Assembly: GCF_014648675.1 (NCBI RefSeq)
Contig: NZ_BMRO01000014.1
Span: 80,377-144,376 of the forward strand
Reading direction: 5' to 3'
DNA: 64,000 nucleotides
DNA from: Actinomadura livida
GTDB lineage: Bacteria; Actinomycetota; Actinomycetes; Streptosporangiales; Streptosporangiaceae
In this document: positions 32,835 through 42,127 of the stretch, piece after piece
How the letters are laid out: every line of letters starts with the position of its first letter
How positions within the stretch are numbered: position 1 is the first letter of the stretch
The notes under the pieces: model-generated
Told to the model about the DNA's origin: nothing
The model's input: only the letters and a program-made list of their open reading frames with translations
The model's database searches: none
Made by a program: the position numbers and the translations under genes

Positions 32835-32854
32835 GCTCTGCTGAAGGGGTCCGG

Positions 32855-33502
32855 ATGGCGGCCAAGAAGGGCGCGGGCGTGCTGGAGCTCGCCGTGCTCG
32901 GCCTCCTGCACGAGTCCCCGATGCACGGCTACGAGCTCCGCAAGCGGCTCAACGTCGTGCTCGGCATGTTCCGCGCCTTCTCCTACGGCTCCCTCTATCC
33001 GTGCCTCAAGCAGCTCCTGACGAACGGGCTGATCATGGAGGACCGTCCGGAGGAGCACACGGCACTGGCGCTGCAGAGCCGCCGCTCGAAGATTGTTTAC
33101 AAGCTCACCGCCGATGGCAAGGAGCGCCTCCAGGAGCTGCTGACCGAGGCCGGTCCGGCATCGTGGGAGGACGAGGGGTTCGGCGTCCGGTTCGCCTTCT
33201 TCTCGCACACCCGCGCCGACGTCCGGCTGCGGATCCTCGAAGGCCGGCGCAGCCGGCTGGAGGAACGCCTGGAGGCATTCCGCGCGGCACTCGCGCGCAC
33301 TCGCGAGAGGGTCGACTCCTACACCCTGGAACTGCAGAACCACGGGCTGGAGTCCGTCGAACGCGAGGTCAGGTGGCTGAACGAGCTCATCGGACGCGAG
33401 CGTGCCGAGCAGGAGCAGGCCGAGCAGCAGGCCGAGCAGGAAAAGCAAGACAGGTCTTCAGAAACCACCGCACAGGACATGCCTCGGGATCACGACCGCT
33501 GA
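32855..33502 (+). CDS. PadR-family transcriptional regulator
   Basis: A 215-residue regulator, ELAVLGLLHESPMHGYELRK, then AFSYGSLYPCLKQLLTNGLI and RSKIVYKLTADGKERLQELL, the PadR winged-helix core. The C-terminal Vir-like helical region has VRWLNELIGRERAEQEQAEQ and a Gln/Glu-rich tail. AAGGGG precedes the ATG. It is followed 64 bp later by the inositol-phosphate synthase gene. In actinobacteria a PadR gene directly upstream of this synthase is common. It most likely represses itself and perhaps the synthase through the upstream repeats. Confidence 0.92.
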   Translation: MAAKKGAGVLELAVLGLLHESPMHGYELRKRLNVVLGMFRAFSYGSLYPCLKQLLTNGLIMEDRPEEHTALALQSRRSKIVYKLTADGKERLQELLTEAGPASWEDEGFGVRFAFFSHTRADVRLRILEGRRSRLEERLEAFRAALARTRERVDSYTLELQNHGLESVEREVRWLNELIGRERAEQEQAEQQAEQEKQDRSSETTAQDMPRDHDR

Positions 33503-33566
33503 ATCGGCGGCACCGGGGTCGGGTGAAGAAACACCACATGTTCCGCAAGAGAGAAGGAGCAACCGG

Positions 33567-34646
33567 ATGGGTTCGGTCCGCGTAGCCATCGTGGGTGTGG
33601 GCAACTGCGCCTCTTCGCTCGTCCAGGGTGTCGAGTTCTACAAGGACGCGTCCCCCGAGACACGAGTCCCCGGCCTGATGCACGTGCAGTTCGGCGACTA
33701 CCACGTGGGTGACGTCGAGTTCGTCGCGGCGTTCGACGTGGACGCCAAGAAGGTCGGGATGGACCTGTCCGAGGCCATCCACGCCAGCGAGAACAACACG
33801 ATCAAGTTCGCCGACGTCCCCCCGACCGGTGTGACCGTGCAGCGCGGCCCGACCCTCGACGGCCTCGGCGAGTACTACCTGGACATGGTCGACGAGTCGG
33901 ACGCCGAGCCGGTCGACGTGGTGCAGGCGCTGAAGGACGCCGAGGTCGACGTCCTCGTGTCCTACCTGCCGGTGGGCTCCGAGGCGGCCGACCGCTTCTA
34001 CGCCCAGGCCGCCCTCGACGCCAAGGTCGCGTTCGTGAACGCCCTCCCGGTGTTCATCGCCAGCGACCCCGAGTGGGCCCAGAAGTTCACCGACGCCGGC
34101 GTCCCCATCGTGGGCGACGACATCAAGTCGCAGGTCGGCGCGACCATCACGCACCGCGTCATGGCCCGCCTGTTCGAGGAGCGCGGGGTCGAGCTGCTGC
34201 GCACGTACCAGCTCAACTTCGGCGGCAACATGGACTTCATGAACATGCTGGAGCGCAAGCGCCTCCAGTCCAAGAAGATCTCCAAGACGCAGTCGGTGAC
34301 CTCGCAGATCCCGCACGAGATGGCGAAGGCCGACGTGCACATCGGCCCGTCCGACCACGTGCCGTGGCTGGACGACCGCAAGTGGGCCTACGTCCGGCTG
34401 GAGGGCAAGTCGTTCGGCGACACGCCCCTCAACCTGGAGTACAAGCTCGAGGTCTGGGACTCCCCGAACTCCGCGGGCGTCATCATCGACGCGGTGCGCG
34501 CCGCGAAGATCGCGAAGGACCGCGGCATCGGCGGCCCGATCCTGTCGGCCAGCTCCTACTTCATGAAGTCGCCGCCCGAGCAGTACACCGACGACCAGGC
34601 CCACGAGGCCGTGGAGGCGTTCATCCGCGGCGACGTCGAGCGCTGA
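33567..34646 (+). CDS. ino1: myo-Inositol-1-phosphate synthase
   Basis: A 359-residue protein, MGSVRVAIVGVGNCASSLVQ (NAD-binding start GVGNCASS), then SYLPVGSEAADRFYAQAALD, NALPVFIASDP, GDDIKSQVGATITHRVMARL and NMLERKRLQSKKISKTQSV. These are actinobacterial-type synthase signatures. It converts glucose 6-phosphate to inositol 1-phosphate for phosphatidylinositol and, in many actinomycetes, mycothiol. AAGGAG precedes the ATG at 33567. It ends before a very strong terminator. Confidence 0.95.
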   Translation: MGSVRVAIVGVGNCASSLVQGVEFYKDASPETRVPGLMHVQFGDYHVGDVEFVAAFDVDAKKVGMDLSEAIHASENNTIKFADVPPTGVTVQRGPTLDGLGEYYLDMVDESDAEPVDVVQALKDAEVDVLVSYLPVGSEAADRFYAQAALDAKVAFVNALPVFIASDPEWAQKFTDAGVPIVGDDIKSQVGATITHRVMARLFEERGVELLRTYQLNFGGNMDFMNMLERKRLQSKKISKTQSVTSQIPHEMAKADVHIGPSDHVPWLDDRKWAYVRLEGKSFGDTPLNLEYKLEVWDSPNSAGVIIDAVRAAKIAKDRGIGGPILSASSYFMKSPPEQYTDDQAHEAVEAFIRGDVER

Positions 34647-34687
34647 CCGCGGCCTCCGGCTGAGAGTCTGATCACAAAGTTCCCAAG

Positions 34688-34725
34688 GGACGCCCTGACA
34701 GTGGACATCCACTGTCAGGGCGTCC
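34688..34725 (+). terminator. Strong terminator after the inositol-phosphate synthase gene
   Basis: Perfect 18-bp stem: GGACGCCCTGACAGTGGA (34688-34705) with TCCACTGTCAGGGCGTCC (34708-34725), a 2-base loop and TT following. It lies 42 bases after the stop. Confidence 0.85.
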
Positions 34726-34836
34726 TTACTTCTGTAGAGAAAACGGTGATGTACCGGCCCCTTGTCACCCTCCGGCCCTAATGTGACACCGCCGGTGACT
34801 GCGCGCCAGGTTCCGAGTCTTCGAGGTGAGAACGTG

Positions 34837-36603
34837 ATGGCACGCGAGATGTGCAAGGTGACGGTGGGGCTCACGGTGCTCGCGCTCGGGCTCACGGGGT
34901 GCGCCGGGGGAGGTGACGACGCCTCCGCGGCGGGCAGCCCCCGCGACGGCGGCACGCTGCGCGTCATCGGCTCGTCCGACGTCGGGCACCTCGACCCCTC
35001 GGCCGTGGCGAGCGTCGGCGCCTACGGACTGTCCCGCACGTTCGCGCGCACGCTGCTCGGGACGCGCGCGTCCAACGACTTCCAGGAGACGATCCCCGTC
35101 CGGCCCGACATCGCCGAGCGGCTCCCGACCCGCGAGAACGGCGACATCGGCAAGAACCGCCGCACGTACACGGTTCGGCTGCGCGAGGGCGTCCGGTGGA
35201 ACACCGAGCCGCCGCGCCCGGTGACCGCGCAGGACTTCGTCCGCGGCTTCAAGCGGCTGTGCAACCCGGCGTCCCCGTCCGCCGGCAAGGGGTACTTCAT
35301 CTCCACGCTCAAGGGCATGGAGGAGTTCTGCGACGGCTACACCGCCGTCGACGCCAGGAACGCCGGGGCGATGGCCGCCTACCAGCGGTCCCACGAGATC
35401 GAGGGCGTCCGCGCCAAGGACGACCGGACGCTGGTGTTCGAGTTGAAGCAGCCCGCGAGCGACTTCCTCAACCTGCTCGCGCTGCCGTTCACCGCCGCCG
35501 CGCCCGAGGAGTACGACAGGTACGTCCCGGACTCGGCGGAATTCCGGCAGAACACGCTGTCGAACGGCCCGTACCAGATCAGCGAGTACAAGCCGGGCAT
35601 GTCCTACCTGCTCACCCACAACCCGGTCTGGCGGCAGGAGAGCGACCCGCTGCGCGAGCGGCACGTGGAGAAGATCCAGATCACCCTCGGGCAGGACTCG
35701 CCGGAGACCGTCCAGCAGCAGATCGAGCAGGACGCCGCCGACCTCGCGTGGGACCAGCCCGTCCCGACGTCCGCGATCCCCCGCCTCCGCGACGACCCGC
35801 GGTTCGCGATCAGGGAGACCCCGAGCAACAGCCCGTACCTCGTGTTCAACACGCTCAGCCCGAACAACGGCGGCGCGCTCGGCAAGCGCGAGGTCCGCCA
35901 GGCGCTCCAGTACGCCGTGGACCGCAGCGCCCTCATCAAGATCGTGGGCGGCCCGGCGGTGGCCCAGCCGCTGCACACGGTGATCCCGCCCGGCAACTCC
36001 GGCTACACCCCCGCGAACCGGTACCCGACGCACGGCGAGTCCGGCGACCCCGCCAAGTGCCGCGAGCTGCTCGGCAAGACCGGCCACCGCGGCCTCACGC
36101 TGAAGTTCCCGTACCGCACCAACAGCATCCACAAGCTCATCGCCCAGTCCATCGCCGAGAACCTCGACGCCTGCGGCGTGAAGACCGAACTCACCGCCGA
36201 CTCCGGCGGCTCCTTCTACGCCGGGACGATCTCCACCCCCGCGAACGCCCGCACCGGCAAGTGGGACATCGCCGCCCCCGGCTGGACCCCCGACTGGTAC
36301 GGCAACAACGGCCGCTCCATCATCCAGCCCCTCTTCGACGGCCGCGGCTACGGCCAGAACTCCACCAACTACGGCGGCTACAACAACCCCGAGGTCAACG
36401 CCCTCATCGACGCGGCCCTCACCGCCCCCGAACCCGCGCACGCCGCCGGCTACTGGCAGCAGGCCGACCAGAAGATCATGGAAGACGCCGCGATCATCCC
36501 CCTGCTCAGCCGCTCCCACACGATCTTCCACTCATCCCGAGTCCACGGCGCCTACTTCCTCCCCACCACCGCCAGCTACGACTACACAAGAATCTGGCTT
36601 TAG
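34837..36603 (+). CDS. Peptide/oligopeptide-type ABC transporter substrate-binding lipoprotein
   Basis: A 588-residue extracellular binding protein. The ATG at 34837 gives a lipoprotein leader (REMCKVTVGLTVLALGLTGC, lipobox LTGC). Family 5 features follow: GGTLRVIGSSDVGHLDPSA, YTVRLREGVRWNTEPPRPVT, AQDFVRGFKRL and the late EVNALIDAALTAPEP. No permease or ATPase gene is in the window, so it is an orphan binding protein. Actinomycete orphans of this type often feed peptide uptake or signal sensing. A longer in-frame start at 34762 lacks a lipoprotein-like leader. Confidence 0.9.
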   Translation: MAREMCKVTVGLTVLALGLTGCAGGGDDASAAGSPRDGGTLRVIGSSDVGHLDPSAVASVGAYGLSRTFARTLLGTRASNDFQETIPVRPDIAERLPTRENGDIGKNRRTYTVRLREGVRWNTEPPRPVTAQDFVRGFKRLCNPASPSAGKGYFISTLKGMEEFCDGYTAVDARNAGAMAAYQRSHEIEGVRAKDDRTLVFELKQPASDFLNLLALPFTAAAPEEYDRYVPDSAEFRQNTLSNGPYQISEYKPGMSYLLTHNPVWRQESDPLRERHVEKIQITLGQDSPETVQQQIEQDAADLAWDQPVPTSAIPRLRDDPRFAIRETPSNSPYLVFNTLSPNNGGALGKREVRQALQYAVDRSALIKIVGGPAVAQPLHTVIPPGNSGYTPANRYPTHGESGDPAKCRELLGKTGHRGLTLKFPYRTNSIHKLIAQSIAENLDACGVKTELTADSGGSFYAGTISTPANARTGKWDIAAPGWTPDWYGNNGRSIIQPLFDGRGYGQNSTNYGGYNNPEVNALIDAALTAPEPAHAAGYWQQADQKIMEDAAIIPLLSRSHTIFHSSRVHGAYFLPTTASYDYTRIWL

Positions 36604-36612
36604 CAGTGTCCT

Positions 36613-36877
36613 TTGCATCGCCCTCGGCGGCAGGCGCTAGAGCGCCTTCCTTCAACGGGCAATGCGCGCGATCGCTGCTGTGCTTACTGCATCGCCCTTG
36701 GCGGTCAGGCGCTGGAGCGCCTTCCCTTCGGCGGGCAATGCGCGCGATCGCTGCATCGCTCCGGCTCGCCCAGGGGCTCGCTGCGCGATCAGGTTTCTCG
36801 CAGGCTCGAAACCTGCCTTCGGACGCGATCGCAGGCATCGAGGTTGTTGCGGGGTTGCGGCGGTGGCTGAGGTCGTC
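36613..36877. repeat. Hairpin-bearing dispersed repeat, two partial tandem units plus a long tail (copies A and B)
   Basis: This gap of 374 bases holds no credible gene. Two tandem units begin GCATCGCCCT and share a hairpin: AGGCGCT-AG-AGCGCCT (36632-36647) and AGGCGCT-GG-AGCGCCT (36707-36722). Each continues into CGGGCAATGCGCGCGATCG. The second unit extends about 120 bases further (CTCCGGCTCGCCCAGGGGCT and onward). The whole block recurs inverted at 42128-42318. Confidence 0.8.
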
Positions 36878-36977
36878 GCAATCCCACCGCAAGCCCGGCG
36901 CTGGCGGGGGATGCTGCCGGGTGGTTTGGTGGGGTGGGTGGTGTCTTGTTGTGGTGGGGGCGGCATAGGGTGACCTG

Positions 36978-38288
36978 GTGCGGTCGGGTGAGTTGCGGGA
37001 GATTCTGCGGGGGCGGGATTTTCGGCGGCTTTATGGCACGCGGCTCGCGTCGCAGTTGACCGATGGGGTCTTCCAGGTGGCGCTCGCGGGGTACGTGTTC
37101 TTCTCGCCGGAGCGGCAGACGACCGCGGCGAAGGCGGCGGCGGCGTTCGCGGTGACGTTGCTGCCGTACTCGGCGCTCGGGCCGTTCGTCGGGGTGTTCA
37201 TCGACCGGTGGCGGCGGCGGCAGATCCTCGTGTGGACGCCGGTGCTGCGGGCCGTGCTGGTGCTGCTCGTCGCGGCGCTGGTCGCGGCGGGGCAGGACGG
37301 GACCGTCTTCTTCCTCGGGGTCCTCGTCGTCCTGGGCGTGAACCGGTTCTTCCTCGCGTCGCTGTCGGCGGCGCTCCCCCACGTGGTCCGGCGCGACCAG
37401 CTGGTGACGGCGAACGCCTTCTCCGTCACGTCCGGGACGGTCGTCGCGTTCGTCGGGGCAGGGGTCGGTTACCTGCTGCGGCAGGTGTTCGGGGCGGGGG
37501 ACGTCGGGACGGCGCTGATCCTCGTGGCGGCGGCCGGGCTGTTCCTGGTGGCGGGCTCGATCGCGACGCTGCTGCCGAAACGGCTGCTCGGGCCGCACCC
37601 GGCCGAGGCCCCCGTGTCAGGGCCCGTGCAGCCGGACGCGCCGCGGCTCGTCGAGGCGCTCCGCGTCGTCCTGGACGGCCTGGTCGACGGCGCGCGGCAC
37701 CTCCGGCGCCGACCGGAGGCGGCCCTGGCGCTCGGCGCGATCTCCTTCCACCGCTTCCTGTACGGCGTCGTGCTGATCATGACGCTGCTGCTGTGCCGGA
37801 ACCACTTCGCCGATGACCCCGACGAGGGGCTGGAGACGTTCGCGCTGATGCTGGGCGTGTCCGGCGCCGGGTTCTTCGCCGCGGCCCTCATCACGCCGGC
37901 GGTGGTGCGGCGCATCGGCAAGCGGGCGTGGGTGGCGGTGCTGTTCGCCGCGGCGGCGGTGAGCCTGCTGGCGCTGGGCATGCCGTTCGCCGAAGGTCCC
38001 TGGGCGGCGGCCGCCTTCGCGTTGGGCGTCGTGTCGCAGGGCGTGAAGCTGTGCGTCGACACGACGCTGCAGGAGGGGGTCGAGGACGCCTACCGGGGCC
38101 GGGTGTTCGCCGTCTACGACATGCTCTTCAACGCGGTGTTCGCCGGTGCAGCCGCGGCGGCCGCGACATGGCTGCCGGTGGACGGACGCGCCGGCGGCAC
38201 CCTTCTCGCGGTGGTCGCCGCGTACGCCGTCGGCGCGGTCTTCTACTGGTCGGTCACCACGCGCAGGCCCGCGCGGGCACTCCGCTGA
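36978..38288 (+). CDS. Major facilitator superfamily transporter
   Basis: A 436-residue protein with about 12 membrane helices (GTG start). It begins MRSGELREILRGRDFRRLYG, with the loop 2-3 basic motif FIDRWRRRQILVWTPVLRAV and a second half starting around RRPEAALALGAISFHRFLYG. The N-terminal FRRLYGTRLASQLTDG resembles the actinobacterial MFS branch near Enterobactin/macrolide exporters. The substrate cannot be assigned. It is convergent with bioA and flanked on the left by the dispersed repeat. Confidence 0.87.
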   Translation: MRSGELREILRGRDFRRLYGTRLASQLTDGVFQVALAGYVFFSPERQTTAAKAAAAFAVTLLPYSALGPFVGVFIDRWRRRQILVWTPVLRAVLVLLVAALVAAGQDGTVFFLGVLVVLGVNRFFLASLSAALPHVVRRDQLVTANAFSVTSGTVVAFVGAGVGYLLRQVFGAGDVGTALILVAAAGLFLVAGSIATLLPKRLLGPHPAEAPVSGPVQPDAPRLVEALRVVLDGLVDGARHLRRRPEAALALGAISFHRFLYGVVLIMTLLLCRNHFADDPDEGLETFALMLGVSGAGFFAAALITPAVVRRIGKRAWVAVLFAAAAVSLLALGMPFAEGPWAAAAFALGVVSQGVKLCVDTTLQEGVEDAYRGRVFAVYDMLFNAVFAGAAAAAATWLPVDGRAGGTLLAVVAAYAVGAVFYWSVTTRRPARALR

Positions 38289-38298
38289 CGCGGTCCGT

Positions 38299-39612
38299 TC
38301 ACAGGGATTCGGCGATGGCGTGCAGCGCGGCGGCGATGTGCAGGACCTCGTCCTCCGTGCAGACGTACGGCGGCATCGTGTAGACCAGCTTGCCGAACGG
38401 GCGGAGCCAGACGCCGTGCGCCATGGCGACCTCCTGCGCGGACGCGACGTCCACCGGCTCCCGCGCCTCGACGACCCCGATCGCGCCGAGGACGCGGACG
38501 TCGGCGACACCGGGGAAGTCCGCCGCGTCGTGCAGTTCGGCCGTGAGGATCGCCTCGATGGCGTCGACCTCGTCCCGCCAGTCGCGCGACAGCAGCAGGT
38601 CGATGGACGCGGACGCGACGGCGGCGGCCAGCGGGTTGGCCATGTAGGTCGGGCCGTGCATGAGGGCGCCGGCCTCCCCCGACGTGATGCCGTGGGCGAC
38701 CCGGTCGGTGCACAGCGTGGCGGCCATGGTCAGGTAGCCGCCGGTCAGCGCCTTGCCGAGGCACATGATGTCGGGGACGACCTCGGCGTGGTCGCAGCCC
38801 CACAGCTCGCCCGTCCGGCCGAAACCGGTCGCGATCTCGTCCACGACGAGCAGGACGCCGTGCTCGTCGGCGACGTCGCGGAGGTGGCGCAGGTACTCGG
38901 GCGCGTAGAAGCGCATGCCTCCCGCGCCCTGGACGATCGGCTCCACGATGATCCCGGCGAGCTCGCCCGCGTGCTCGGCGGCGAGCCGGGACACCTCGTC
39001 CAGGTACGCCTGCTCGGGGTCCGCCGAGTAGCCGAGCGGGGGAGCCGGCGCGAACACGTGCTCCGCCAGGACGTCCCGGAACAGGTGGTGCATCCCGTTG
39101 ACCGGGTCGCAGACGGCCATGTCGCCGAACGTGTCGCCGTGGTAGCCGCCGCGGACGGTGAGCAGCCGGTGCCGCTCGGGACGCCCCTGCGACCGCCAGT
39201 ACTGCAGCGCCATCTTGATCGCGACCTCGACGGCCACGGACCCGGAGTCGGCGAAGAACACCTTCGTCAGCGGCTCCGGGGTGATCTCGACGAGCCGCTC
39301 GGCGAGCCGGACGGCGGGCGGGTGCGTGAGCCCGCCGAACATCACGTGCGCCATCTTGCCGAGCTGCCCGGTGACGGCCGCGTTCAGCTTCGGGTGGTTG
39401 TAGCCGTGCACGGCCGCCCACCACGACGACATCCCGTCGATCAGCTCGGTGCCGTCCGCCAGCGTCAGCCGCACCCCCGACGCGGAGACGACGGGAAGCG
39501 CGGGCGCCGGCGCGGGCATCGGCGCGTACGGGTGCCAGATGTGCTCCCGGTCGAACTCCAGCATCCGCTCGGTCTCCCGCGGGCTCATCCGCCCGAGCTG
39601 CAGCGGGATCAT
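38299..39612 (-). CDS. bioA: Adenosylmethionine-8-amino-7-oxononanoate aminotransferase
   Basis: About 437 residues from the ATG at 39610-39612 (an internal ATG eight codons on is possible). PLP enzyme of biotin synthesis: EFDREHIWHPYAPMPAPAPA, the SSWWAAVHGYNHP substrate motif, HVMFGGLTHPPAVRLAERLV, VVDEIATGFGRTGELW and the Schiff-base lysine in CLGKALTGGYLTMA. It converts KAPA to DAPA using S-adenosylmethionine. Its ATG overlaps the cca stop by 4 nt, so the two are coupled. No other biotin gene is in the window. Confidence 0.93.
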   Translation of the reverse strand: MIPLQLGRMSPRETERMLEFDREHIWHPYAPMPAPAPALPVVSASGVRLTLADGTELIDGMSSWWAAVHGYNHPKLNAAVTGQLGKMAHVMFGGLTHPPAVRLAERLVEITPEPLTKVFFADSGSVAVEVAIKMALQYWRSQGRPERHRLLTVRGGYHGDTFGDMAVCDPVNGMHHLFRDVLAEHVFAPAPPLGYSADPEQAYLDEVSRLAAEHAGELAGIIVEPIVQGAGGMRFYAPEYLRHLRDVADEHGVLLVVDEIATGFGRTGELWGCDHAEVVPDIMCLGKALTGGYLTMAATLCTDRVAHGITSGEAGALMHGPTYMANPLAAAVASASIDLLLSRDWRDEVDAIEAILTAELHDAADFPGVADVRVLGAIGVVEAREPVDVASAQEVAMAHGVWLRPFGKLVYTMPPYVCTEDEVLHIAAALHAIAESL

Positions 39613-41075
39613 TCCCCGGACCCCTCCGCCGGGACGATGCCCTCGGCGGCGGCCCAGCGGCGCAGCTCCTCCGCCGCGGCGTCCTTGCCGATCATGCCGC
39701 GGTCGAGGCGGAGGTCGAGCAGGAACCGGTACGCCTTGCCGACGAGCGGCCCCGGCTTGATCCCGAGGATCTCCTGGATCTCGTTCCCGTCGATCTCGGG
39801 ACGGATCGCGGCCAGCTCCTCCTCCTGCGCCAGCCGCTCGATGCGGGACTCGAGGTCGTCGTAGGTGCGCCGCAGCCGCTCGGCTTTGCGCCTGTTGCGC
39901 GTGGTGCAGTCGGCCCGGGTCAGCTTGTGCAGCCGGGACAGCAGCGGCCCGGCGTCGCGGACGTACCGCCGGACGGCCGAGTCGGTCCACTCGCCGGTGC
40001 CGTATCCGTGGAACCGCAGGTGCAGCTCCACCAGCCGGGACACGTCGGCGACGACGTCCTTGGGGTAGCGCAGCGCGGTCAGCCGCTTGCGGGTCATCTT
40101 CGCGCCGACGACCTCGTGGTGGTGGAACGAGACCCGCCCGCCCGGCTCGAAACGCCGGGTGCGCGGCTTGCCGATGTCGTGCAGGAGCGCCGCGAGCCGC
40201 AGGATGAGGTCGGGACCGTCCTCCTCCTGCGCGATGGCCTGCTCAAGGACGATCAGCGAGTGCTCGTAGACGTCCTTGTGCCGGTGGTGCTCGTCGATCT
40301 CCAGCCGCAGCTTCGGCAGCTCGGGCAGGACGTGCGCGGCGAGGCCGGTGTCCACGAGGAGCGCCAGCCCCTGCCGCGGGTACTTTCCGCAGACGAGCTT
40401 CGACAGCTCGTCCCGGACCCGCTCGGCGGAGACGATCTCGATGCGGGCGGACATGTCCGTCATGGCGCGGACGACGTCCGGGGCGACCGTGAAGCCGAGC
40501 TGCGAGGCGAAGCGGGCGGCGCGCATCATCCGCAGCGGGTCGTCGCCGAACGAGTCCTCGGGCTTGCCGGGCGTCCGCAGGACCTTGTCCCGCAGGTCGG
40601 TGAGCCCGCCGAAGGGGTCGACGAACTCGTGCCCGGGCAGCCGCGCCGCCATGGCGTTGACCGCGAAGTCGCGCCGGCGCAGATCCTCCACCAGTGACGT
40701 CCCGTACGACACGACGGGCTTGCGCGACTTCGGGTCGTAGGACTCGCTGCGGTAGGTGGTGATCTCCAGCTCGACGCCGTCCTTGCGGAGGCCGACGGTG
40801 CCGAACTCGATGCCGATCGTCCAGTGCGCGTCCGCCCAGCCGCGGATGATCTCCAGGGTGCGCTCGGGCGGGGCGTCGGTGGTGAGGTCGACGTCCTTGG
40901 TCGGACGGCGGAGCAGCGCGTCCCGGACGGGACCGCCGACCAGGGCCAGCTCGTGACCGGCCGCCGCGAACCGGGCCCCGAGATCGTCGGCGACGGGCGC
41001 GATCCGGCGCAGCAGCTCGGCGATCGCGGTACGCCGCGAGGACTCGGGTGTCACGTTCTGGTTGGGCACGGCCAT
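39609..41075 (-). CDS. cca: CCA tRNA nucleotidyltransferase
   Basis: A 488-residue class II enzyme: GHELALVGGPVRDALLRRPT (GG then later DxD as KDVDLTTDAPPE), RRRDFAVNAMAARLPG, the DDPLRMMRAARFASQLGFTV motif, and a C-terminal HD domain (LRLAALLHDIGKPRTRRFEP). Adds or repairs the CCA end of tRNAs. The ATG at 41073-41075 is chosen; one upstream TTG codon is in frame. In Actinobacteria this gene typically lies near murJ, as here (within about 3.5 kb). Confidence 0.94.
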   Translation of the reverse strand: MAVPNQNVTPESSRRTAIAELLRRIAPVADDLGARFAAAGHELALVGGPVRDALLRRPTKDVDLTTDAPPERTLEIIRGWADAHWTIGIEFGTVGLRKDGVELEITTYRSESYDPKSRKPVVSYGTSLVEDLRRRDFAVNAMAARLPGHEFVDPFGGLTDLRDKVLRTPGKPEDSFGDDPLRMMRAARFASQLGFTVAPDVVRAMTDMSARIEIVSAERVRDELSKLVCGKYPRQGLALLVDTGLAAHVLPELPKLRLEIDEHHRHKDVYEHSLIVLEQAIAQEEDGPDLILRLAALLHDIGKPRTRRFEPGGRVSFHHHEVVGAKMTRKRLTALRYPKDVVADVSRLVELHLRFHGYGTGEWTDSAVRRYVRDAGPLLSRLHKLTRADCTTRNRRKAERLRRTYDDLESRIERLAQEEELAAIRPEIDGNEIQEILGIKPGPLVGKAYRFLLDLRLDRGMIGKDAAAEELRRWAAAEGIVPAEGSGE

Positions 41076-41456
41076 CAAGCGTATTTCCTTGCGAGACGGG
41101 CTGACAAAGGACTTTCCGATGATCGGCGGGGCCCGCGCGCGAATCCTTGCGGGGCCGAAGGAGGACGGGACCCTTCACATGCCGCGATCCCCGGGTTACG
41201 TTCTGGACACCCCGATGACGCCATCGCGACCGCCGGTGAGCCCTCCGCACGACAACGGTAGCGGGACACAGCAGGGCCACGGCCCGCCGCGTGTGCGGCT
41301 GAGGCGCATCGCGAGTGTTTTTGCACGACGTATGGCGAGGGTTAAACCGGACGTCTCGGGTATGTGGGGATATCCCTCGCAGATTGCGATCCAGGGGGAC
41401 ACAGGGAAACCAGGCACGGGGGTGAGCGGGGCGACCCCCGCGGGATGGAGCCGAAG
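41076..41456. other. Intergenic region between cca and the YbaK-like gene
   Basis: No gene, RNA or strong hairpin is apparent in these 381 bases. Short open frames here are shadows. It must contain the divergent promoters of cca and the downstream gene, but I cannot place them. Confidence 0.4.
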
Positions 41457-41969
41457 ATGAAGGACGCTCTGACCATCCACCGCGCGCTGCTCGAATGGGA
41501 GGCCGTCCACGAGATCGTGCGACTGCCCTTCGCGCTCGCCCACGCCGACGAGCTCCCCAGAGCCCTCGGCCTGCCCTCCGAACGGTGCCTGGTGACGCGC
41601 GTCTACTCCTGCGACGACGCCTTCGGCGACCAGCGCTTCCTGACCGGCGTGATCGTCCCCGCGGGCGGCCGCCCGTCCACCGACGCGGTCCGCGCCACGG
41701 TCGGGGCGAAGACCGTCCGCCCGGCCCACGCGGACCTCGTCAACACCGCGACCGAGTACGCGGCCAACCTGGTCTGCCCCCTCCTCCTCCCGGACGACAT
41801 GCCCGTCTTCGTAGACCAACGCGTCATGGACGCCCTCCCACCCGACGACGTCGTCTACACGGCAACCGGCGAAGCCTCCACCGCCCTGGGCATCCGAGCC
41901 CGCACCCTCTACGCCCTGACCCACGCCAAACCAGCCGACCTGACCACCCCCAAAACCCCAGTCCCCTAA
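41457..41969 (+). CDS. YbaK/prolyl-tRNA deacylase-like protein
   Basis: A 170-residue protein, MKDALTIHRALLEWEAVHEI, with LPRALGLPSERCLVTRVYSC and later RATVGAKTVRPAHADLVNTA and VVYTATGEASTALGIRARTL. The overall pattern is that of the YbaK/ProX trans-editing domain that removes mischarged amino acids from tRNA. The ATG at 41457 has GGAG 5 bases upstream; in-frame starts at 41364 and 41445 are less well supported. Substrate specificity is not evident. Confidence 0.72.
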   Translation: MKDALTIHRALLEWEAVHEIVRLPFALAHADELPRALGLPSERCLVTRVYSCDDAFGDQRFLTGVIVPAGGRPSTDAVRATVGAKTVRPAHADLVNTATEYAANLVCPLLLPDDMPVFVDQRVMDALPPDDVVYTATGEASTALGIRARTLYALTHAKPADLTTPKTPVP

Positions 41970-42127
41970 CCCACCCCAAAGGCGACCCCACCGCACGCGA
42001 CCAGGCCAGACCGCAACCCTGCGAGAAGTGGAAGCGGTCAAACGCGATCGCGAGCTTGCGGAGCATCTGACAGCGCACAAGCCCACGGCAAGGGGAGCGG
42101 GCCAAACCCCCAAGCGGCACACATACG

